64,000 nt of DNA from Exiguobacterium sp. BMC-KP (GTDB taxonomy: Bacteria; Bacillota; Bacilli; Exiguobacteriales; Exiguobacteriaceae). Of this stretch, positions 60,057-64,000 are shown piece by piece. The DNA lies in contig NZ_LGIW01000015.1 of the NCBI RefSeq assembly GCF_001275385.1, positions 1,798,001 to 1,862,000 of the forward strand, read 5' to 3'. The translations under genes were made by a program, and so were the position numbers. The notes beneath the pieces were generated by a model. That model had not been told where the DNA came from. It saw only the letters and a program-made list of their open reading frames with translations, and ran no database searches. Positions within the stretch are counted from its first letter, which is position 1, and each line of letters begins with the position of its first letter.

Positions 60057-60739
60057 TGCTCAAGAACCAGTTTGTAGCCGACACCCCGAACGGTCTCGAG
60101 ACCCCCGACACCAATCTCAGCGAGTCGTTTGCGGACGCGCGTGATATTGACGTTCAATGTATTCTCATCGACGAATGCCTCGTCATCCCAAATTCGTTCG
60201 AGTAAATCTCCCCGACTGACGATCCGTGGACTTGCCGTCAACAACATCTCAAGAATCAATCCTTCTTTTTTCGACAGTTCGATCGATTGTTCTCCATACT
60301 CGACGATATAACGGTCTAAGTACAGCGTGACACCCTCTTTCGTCACCGTCCGTTCATCCGTTTCATTCGATAAGGTACCATATGCCCGGCGAATCTGACT
60401 TTTAATTTTCGCAATGACGACTGCACCTTGGAACGGTTTGACAATATAGTCATCGGCACCATATTCGAGCGCCATAACTTGATCCATTTCCCCGACCCGT
60501 GCCGAGATGAACAGAATGGGTGCTCGTGTCTTCATCCGCAATTGTCGGCACCAATAGAAGCCGTCAAACTTCGGTAAGTTGACGTCTAGTAGAATGACGT
60601 CTGGATTCGCCTCCTCATACGTCGCCACGACGTCCCCTCGTCCATCTTCAACGACTACTCTAAAATCGTAACGTTCAAGCAGTTCCTTCAATAATGTAGC
60701 AATCTTCATATCATCTTCGACTAATAAAATCGTATGCAT
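60053..60739 (-). CDS. BceR-type OmpR-family response regulator
   Basis: A 228-residue regulator: receiver with LLVEDDMKIATLL, phospho-Asp in DVILLDVNLPKFDGF (near residue 54), Lys in YIVKPFQGA, and a winged-helix domain (about 130-228) ending ETVRGVGYKLVL. It likely activates one or both BceAB operons around it. A terminator separates it from the upstream BceB copy, so it starts its own unit. The AAGGAG site is 12 bases from the ATG, rather far. Confidence 0.94.
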   Translation of the reverse strand: MHTILLVEDDMKIATLLKELLERYDFRVVVEDGRGDVVATYEEANPDVILLDVNLPKFDGFYWCRQLRMKTRAPILFISARVGEMDQVMALEYGADDYIVKPFQGAVVIAKIKSQIRRAYGTLSNETDERTVTKEGVTLYLDRYIVEYGEQSIELSKKEGLILEMLLTASPRIVSRGDLLERIWDDEAFVDENTLNVNITRVRKRLAEIGVGGLETVRGVGYKLVLEQ

Positions 60740-60779
60740 CGTTCATGTCAACTCCTTCTCTCCTTATCATAACGAACTC

Positions 60780-60813
60780 AAAAAGGACTGGAAACGATTA
60801 TTCCGTTTCCAGT
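60780..60813 (-). terminator. Terminator between the second bceB and bceR
   Basis: The minus strand reads ACTGGAAACG, 7-base loop, CGTTTCCAGT, CC and TTTTT, about 22 bases after the stop at 60835. Confidence 0.85.
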
Positions 60814-60834
60814 TTCTTTGAAGTATCTAGTTGG

Positions 60835-62748
60835 TTACGTGACGATACGGCGGTACGCGCGAACAGTCACGATGTAATAGATGAAATAGACGATCGTATA
60901 ACAGATGATCGCAAGCAACGTCGGACGGACGATATTGTAGTTCAACAGTTTCTGCAAGACTTGCATCGCAACTACACTATGAACGAGTCCGAGGACGTAC
61001 GGTAAAGAGAAGACGAAGCCAACGAGACGACGGATGATACCGGTCTGTTCCTTCTCATCCACACCGATTTTCTGGATGATTGCAAACCGTTGTTTCGATT
61101 CTTCCGCTTCTGCGAGCATCTTGAAGTAGATGATTGAACCGGTTGCAAGCAAGAAGACAAGACCAAGGAATCCGGCAGCGAACGCGAGTAAGCCAGTCGT
61201 CGCTGTCGTCATTGCATAGACAGGATAGTATGCTGCCATCTCCGTGTCCGCTTGTTTTCCATAAAGTTGCGTCAACTGTTTCATCAGCCCATCGTCATGA
61301 CGTTCGTCCGAGAACTGATAATTCGTCAGCGTAAAGCCTTTTTCCGGCATCTTCGCAAAGGCATCATCGTTCACGACGAAGGCAAGCCGCTGTTTCTCAT
61401 AAAGTTGAGCGATCGGTAAATTCGTCGCAGCGGTGATGCGAAAGGACTCATGTACATCCTTGATTTCGACACCAATCGGTGATTTGACTTTCATCTTCAA
61501 TAAGTCATTTCCTTTGAATGTCTCAAGGACGATCGCTTCGCCTTGTTTTGGCTCTGCGATGACTGATTTCCCATTGGCTTTTGCGAGCTTCACGTAATCC
61601 GAGTAATTGACGTAGCTAAATTGTCCTGGCTGATCTTCATAGGCATACGTCTGATAATAGCGTGTAAACATCAGCGGATTCGGAAGTTCCATCTGTTGAT
61701 CGACGTTCTTGACGTTGACCATCGTCCGACTTTCAATCTTTTGGTCGGACTTGGCAATCAGCTTTTCCGCTTCTGCTTGTTTACTCGCAATCGACAGACT
61801 ATATGGCATTTGTTCCTCAACAGTCTGATCGATGAAGTAATAGATCGACGTCGCCGTGCCAACTGTCGTCAGTGTCACAGCGGTAATGACTGTGATCGTT
61901 GACAGCATGACGGCATTCGATTTGATCCGTGACAAGAGTTGCCCATGTAAAATTAAGTTCGTTCCTTTGAAATGTCGTGCTTGATTACTTAAGAGACGTA
62001 ATAAGAAAATCGTGAAGTAACTCATCGTCCCAAATGTTCCGAGAATGACACAGAGCATCAAGATCGGTGCAACGATCGTGAAGTGATCCATCAATGGTTG
62101 CCCTGTCAAATAGTATCCGACGCCGATCAATCCAACGGATAGCACCGCAAGAATCGGATGCACTTTCGGGAGTGATTCTGCTTGTTGCTCTGCCTTAAAC
62201 AGTTCAATCAATGTAAAACGATAAATCGTCCGTGCTGAACGTAAGGCGATGATTAGGAAAATCAACAAGAAGACGCCAATCGTCTGACCAACGGAAGCAA
62301 AACTGATCGTAAACGTCGCGTCAACTTGCATCACCATGACAGAAGCCAGCAACTGAACGAAATATTTTGAAGCAACCGTCCCGATTGCGATTCCGAGAAT
62401 CAGACCAATCAGACCATACCCCATCGTTTCAAGGAAAATTAAGCGTGCAATCTGTCCTCGTTCTAGACCGAGCAACGCATAGAGTCCAATTTCTTTCTTA
62501 CGGCGACGTAAGAAAAAGTCACTCGAATACCAGATGAAGATAGCTGAGAAGAGCGCTAAGATGATGCTTGATCCTGTAAAGACCGTTCCTAATTTTCCGT
62601 ACATTTCGTTCGCCTGAAGCATTGCTTCATTTGATCGAATCGCAAGGAACGTATAATAAATCAGAATCGCGAATGTGACTGCACCGAGGTACATCACGTT
62701 TTGGCGAATGTTCTTTAGATTTTGAAACGCTAGTTTAGACAAGCTCAC
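60835..62748 (-). CDS. BceB-type ABC transporter permease (second copy)
   Basis: A 637-residue permease. The GTG at 62748 is chosen because GGAGGTG lies 6 bases upstream; the GTG at 62757 falls inside that site. The N-terminus LSKLAFQNLKNIRQN and the layout of about ten helices with a large extracellular domain (about 310-490) match BceB. It differs considerably from the copy at 56410-58341, so the two probably handle different peptides. The start overlaps the end of its ATPase gene. Confidence 0.92.
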   Translation of the reverse strand: MSLSKLAFQNLKNIRQNVMYLGAVTFAILIYYTFLAIRSNEAMLQANEMYGKLGTVFTGSSIILALFSAIFIWYSSDFFLRRRKKEIGLYALLGLERGQIARLIFLETMGYGLIGLILGIAIGTVASKYFVQLLASVMVMQVDATFTISFASVGQTIGVFLLIFLIIALRSARTIYRFTLIELFKAEQQAESLPKVHPILAVLSVGLIGVGYYLTGQPLMDHFTIVAPILMLCVILGTFGTMSYFTIFLLRLLSNQARHFKGTNLILHGQLLSRIKSNAVMLSTITVITAVTLTTVGTATSIYYFIDQTVEEQMPYSLSIASKQAEAEKLIAKSDQKIESRTMVNVKNVDQQMELPNPLMFTRYYQTYAYEDQPGQFSYVNYSDYVKLAKANGKSVIAEPKQGEAIVLETFKGNDLLKMKVKSPIGVEIKDVHESFRITAATNLPIAQLYEKQRLAFVVNDDAFAKMPEKGFTLTNYQFSDERHDDGLMKQLTQLYGKQADTEMAAYYPVYAMTTATTGLLAFAAGFLGLVFLLATGSIIYFKMLAEAEESKQRFAIIQKIGVDEKEQTGIIRRLVGFVFSLPYVLGLVHSVVAMQVLQKLLNYNIVRPTLLAIICYTIVYFIYYIVTVRAYRRIVT

Positions 62749-63496
62749 GGACGGCACCTCCGAGTTCGCGTTGGACTTCCATGATCTGTTCGAAAAACTC
62801 TTTCTGTGAACCGAAACGATGGACTTCCTTGAACAGCTCCCCGTCTTTGACGAACAAAATGCGTTCTGCGTACGATGCTGTCATTGGATCATGCGTTACC
62901 ATCAAAATCGTTGCGCCTTCGTCGTTGAGTGCCTGCATCGCCTCAAGTAATCCTGTCGCCGATTTCGAGTCGAGCGCACCGGTCGGTTCATCCGCTAAAA
63001 TGAGTGACGGATCGTGGATGATGGCTCGAGCAGCCGCCGTCCGTTGTTTTTGTCCGCCTGATAGTTCGACAGGACGTTTATCGAGTAAGTCGTTAATACC
63101 TAGCTGACGCGCGACACGCTCCACTCGCTCGAGAATCATTTTTTTATCGACGTTCGCGAGTGATAAGGGTAATGCGATATTCTCTCGGACCGTCATCGTA
63201 TCGAGTAAATTGAAGTCCTGGAAGATGAAGCCAAGTTGTTCCCGGCGGAAACGTGCCAATTGTTTTTCCTTCATCGCCGTCACGTCTGCCCCATTGATTA
63301 AAATCGATCCGTCTGTCGGCTGATCGATCGTCGATAGTAAGTTGAGTAACGTCGATTTCCCAGCACCAGACGGTCCCATGATGCTGACGAACTCTCCTTC
63401 ATGGACACTGAGCGTCGTCGGACGTAACGCTTCATGCCGCGCTGTTTTCGTTTGATAGGTTTTTGAGATTTGATTTGCTTGTAAGATTGCTTTCAT
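62735..63496 (-). CDS. BceA-type ABC transporter ATPase (second copy)
   Basis: A 253-residue ATPase: Walker A GPSGAGKST, Q-loop IFQDFNLLDTM, signature LSGGQKQRTAAARAI and Walker B LILADEPTGALDS. The ATG has CAGGAGG 8 bases upstream. An inverted repeat like a BceR site (63580-63595) lies 84 bases upstream, so this operon is probably induced by the two-component system at 59064-60739. Confidence 0.94.
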   Translation of the reverse strand: MKAILQANQISKTYQTKTARHEALRPTTLSVHEGEFVSIMGPSGAGKSTLLNLLSTIDQPTDGSILINGADVTAMKEKQLARFRREQLGFIFQDFNLLDTMTVRENIALPLSLANVDKKMILERVERVARQLGINDLLDKRPVELSGGQKQRTAAARAIIHDPSLILADEPTGALDSKSATGLLEAMQALNDEGATILMVTHDPMTASYAERILFVKDGELFKEVHRFGSQKEFFEQIMEVQRELGGAVRELV

Positions 63497-63579
63497 TTGT
63501 AATGCCTCCTGTGTTTGATTCGTTACACTCAGTCTAGTACGAGTGCTCGTTTCTCAAAATGGACTTTACTTTCACTTCT

Positions 63580-63595
63580 CTTACAAAACGGTAAG
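63580..63595. promoter_or_regulatory. Inverted repeat, candidate BceR-type operator
   Basis: CTTACAAAACGGTAAG is an imperfect palindrome (CTTAC-N6-GTAAG) in the style of BceR/PsdR-type binding sites (TnACA-N4-TGTAAG). It is upstream of a weak promoter (TTTTGA-N17-TAGACT, minus strand) for the second bceAB operon. Confidence 0.55.
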
Positions 63596-63611
63596 ACAAG
63601 GGAGGAGACAA

Positions 63612-63644
63612 CAAAAAAAAGCCTCCATCCGAAAGGGATGGAGA
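63612..63644 (-). terminator. Terminator of the PTS EIIA gene
   Basis: The minus strand reads CTCCATCC-loop-GGATGGAG followed by CTTTTTTTT, just after the stop at 63656. Confidence 0.9.
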
Positions 63645-63655
63645 CTAGTCGTATC

Positions 63656-64000
63656 TTATTTATGTGTTGCTTTGAAGAGCTCTGTGTCTCCTGCAACAAC
63701 AGAAGTTCCTTCAGCTGGTACAGCTGAAAGCGTGAATTGATCGTGGTTCGTTACGATGATCGGTGTGATCGTCGATGGTGCGTTCGTACGGATGTAGTCA
63801 AGATCGAACTCGACGAGGACATCTCCTGCTTTGACTTTATCACCTGACTGGACGTGAGCTGTGAAGCCTTCGCCTTTGAGGTTGACTGTGTCAAGACCAA
63901 CGTGAATCAACAGTTCAAGACCATCTTCACCTTTTAAACCGATTGCATGTTTTGTTGGGAAGATCGTTTCGACCGTCGCGTTGATTGGCGAGACGACTTT
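63656..64000 (-). CDS. Glucose-type PTS EIIA domain, N-terminal part outside the window
   Basis: The frame is open to the end of the window. The visible 114 residues are the C-terminal part of an EIIA-Glc domain: VVSPINATVETIFPTKHAIGLKGEDGLELLIHVGLDTVNLKGEGF, with the active-site His in HVGLDTV and the later VKAGDVLVEFD. EIIA-Glc passes phosphate from HPr to EIIB. The missing upstream sequence decides whether this is a stand-alone EIIA (crr-type) or the end of a fused PTS permease. Confidence 0.93.
   Translation of the reverse strand, partial: KVVSPINATVETIFPTKHAIGLKGEDGLELLIHVGLDTVNLKGEGFTAHVQSGDKVKAGDVLVEFDLDYIRTNAPSTITPIIVTNHDQFTLSAVPAEGTSVVAGDTELFKATHK

Noticed and set aside
1-64000. CRISPR arrays, phage or insertion sequences, defence islands
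   Set aside because: No regularly spaced repeats, integrase, transposase, terminal inverted repeats or known defence genes were seen.
1-64000. tRNA, rRNA or replication origin
   Set aside because: No tRNA cloverleaf, rRNA segment, dnaA box cluster or oriC gene context was recognised.

Overview
The window is chromosomal DNA of a motile, low-to-moderate GC Gram-positive of the order Bacillales. The gene content is a Bacillus-like flagellar and competence cluster (comFA, comFC, yvyF, flgM, flgN, flgK, flgL, yviE, fliW, csrA, hag, flaG, fliD, fliS, fliT), DegS/DegU, a SecA2/SlaP accessory secretion pair, TagO, LCP and Bce-type antibiotic modules. Together these point to a Bacillales genus outside Bacillus proper, most likely Exiguobacterium. 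That genus call is inference from protein style and codon use, not from a search. I see no rRNA, tRNA, CRISPR array, insertion sequence or prophage.

Layout. 1-5.6 kb (+): a flagellar accessory operon with the end of a YlqG-like protein, an FlhB-like fragment, a second FliS, a second short flagellin, YaaR-like, DUF2225 and a canonical diguanylate cyclase. 5.6-10.4 kb (-): the late flagellar genes fliT, fliS, fliD, flaG and the large flagellin hag, which has a SigD promoter and a leader with GGA motifs. 10.4-25.9 kb: a mixed block that separates hag from csrA. It holds a chemoreceptor, a peptide-binding lipoprotein under a T-box riboswitch that reads as tryptophan-specific, a structured RNA-like element, a two-component system facing a triple-repeat secreted His-rich protein, a c-di-GMP phosphodiesterase with a degenerate GGDEF domain, YitT, a hydrolase and a squalene/phytoene-synthase-family protein. 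25.9-32.9 kb (-): csrA, fliW, yviE, flgL, flgK, flgN, flgM, yvyF, comFC, comFA in canonical order. 33-38 kb: DegV, DegU/DegS, YigZ, an LCP cell-wall ligase and a GNAT. 38-47.3 kb: ChrA, a DUF418 protein, TagO, SlaP, SecA2, a Rok-like DNA-binding protein, a 300-bp AT-rich spacer and an SH3b/amidase autolysin. 47.4-56.4 kb: beta-phosphoglucomutase, an Asp23-family protein, a membrane acyltransferase divergent from an SGNH esterase, a membrane protein behind a SigB-like promoter, an MhqD/MhqE-type quinone-detoxification pair, a NatAB/YhaQP-type exporter and an XRE regulator. 56.4-63.5 kb (-): two BceAB transporters around one BceRS two-component system. 63.7 kb to the end: a partial glucose-type PTS EIIA domain.

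Main themes are flagellar assembly with CsrA/FliW/FlgM/SigD control, c-di-GMP turnover (one cyclase and one phosphodiesterase in the same flagellar neighbourhood) and cell-envelope maintenance and defence. The points most worth checking are the Trp T-box on a peptide-binding protein, the 144-nt structured element followed by a terminator at 14.3-14.5 kb, the 11-bp tandem operator between the two-component system and the repeat protein, the second FliS-flagellin-cyclase operon, and the Rok-like gene beside the AT-rich autolysin promoter. None of these is proved here to be a new system.
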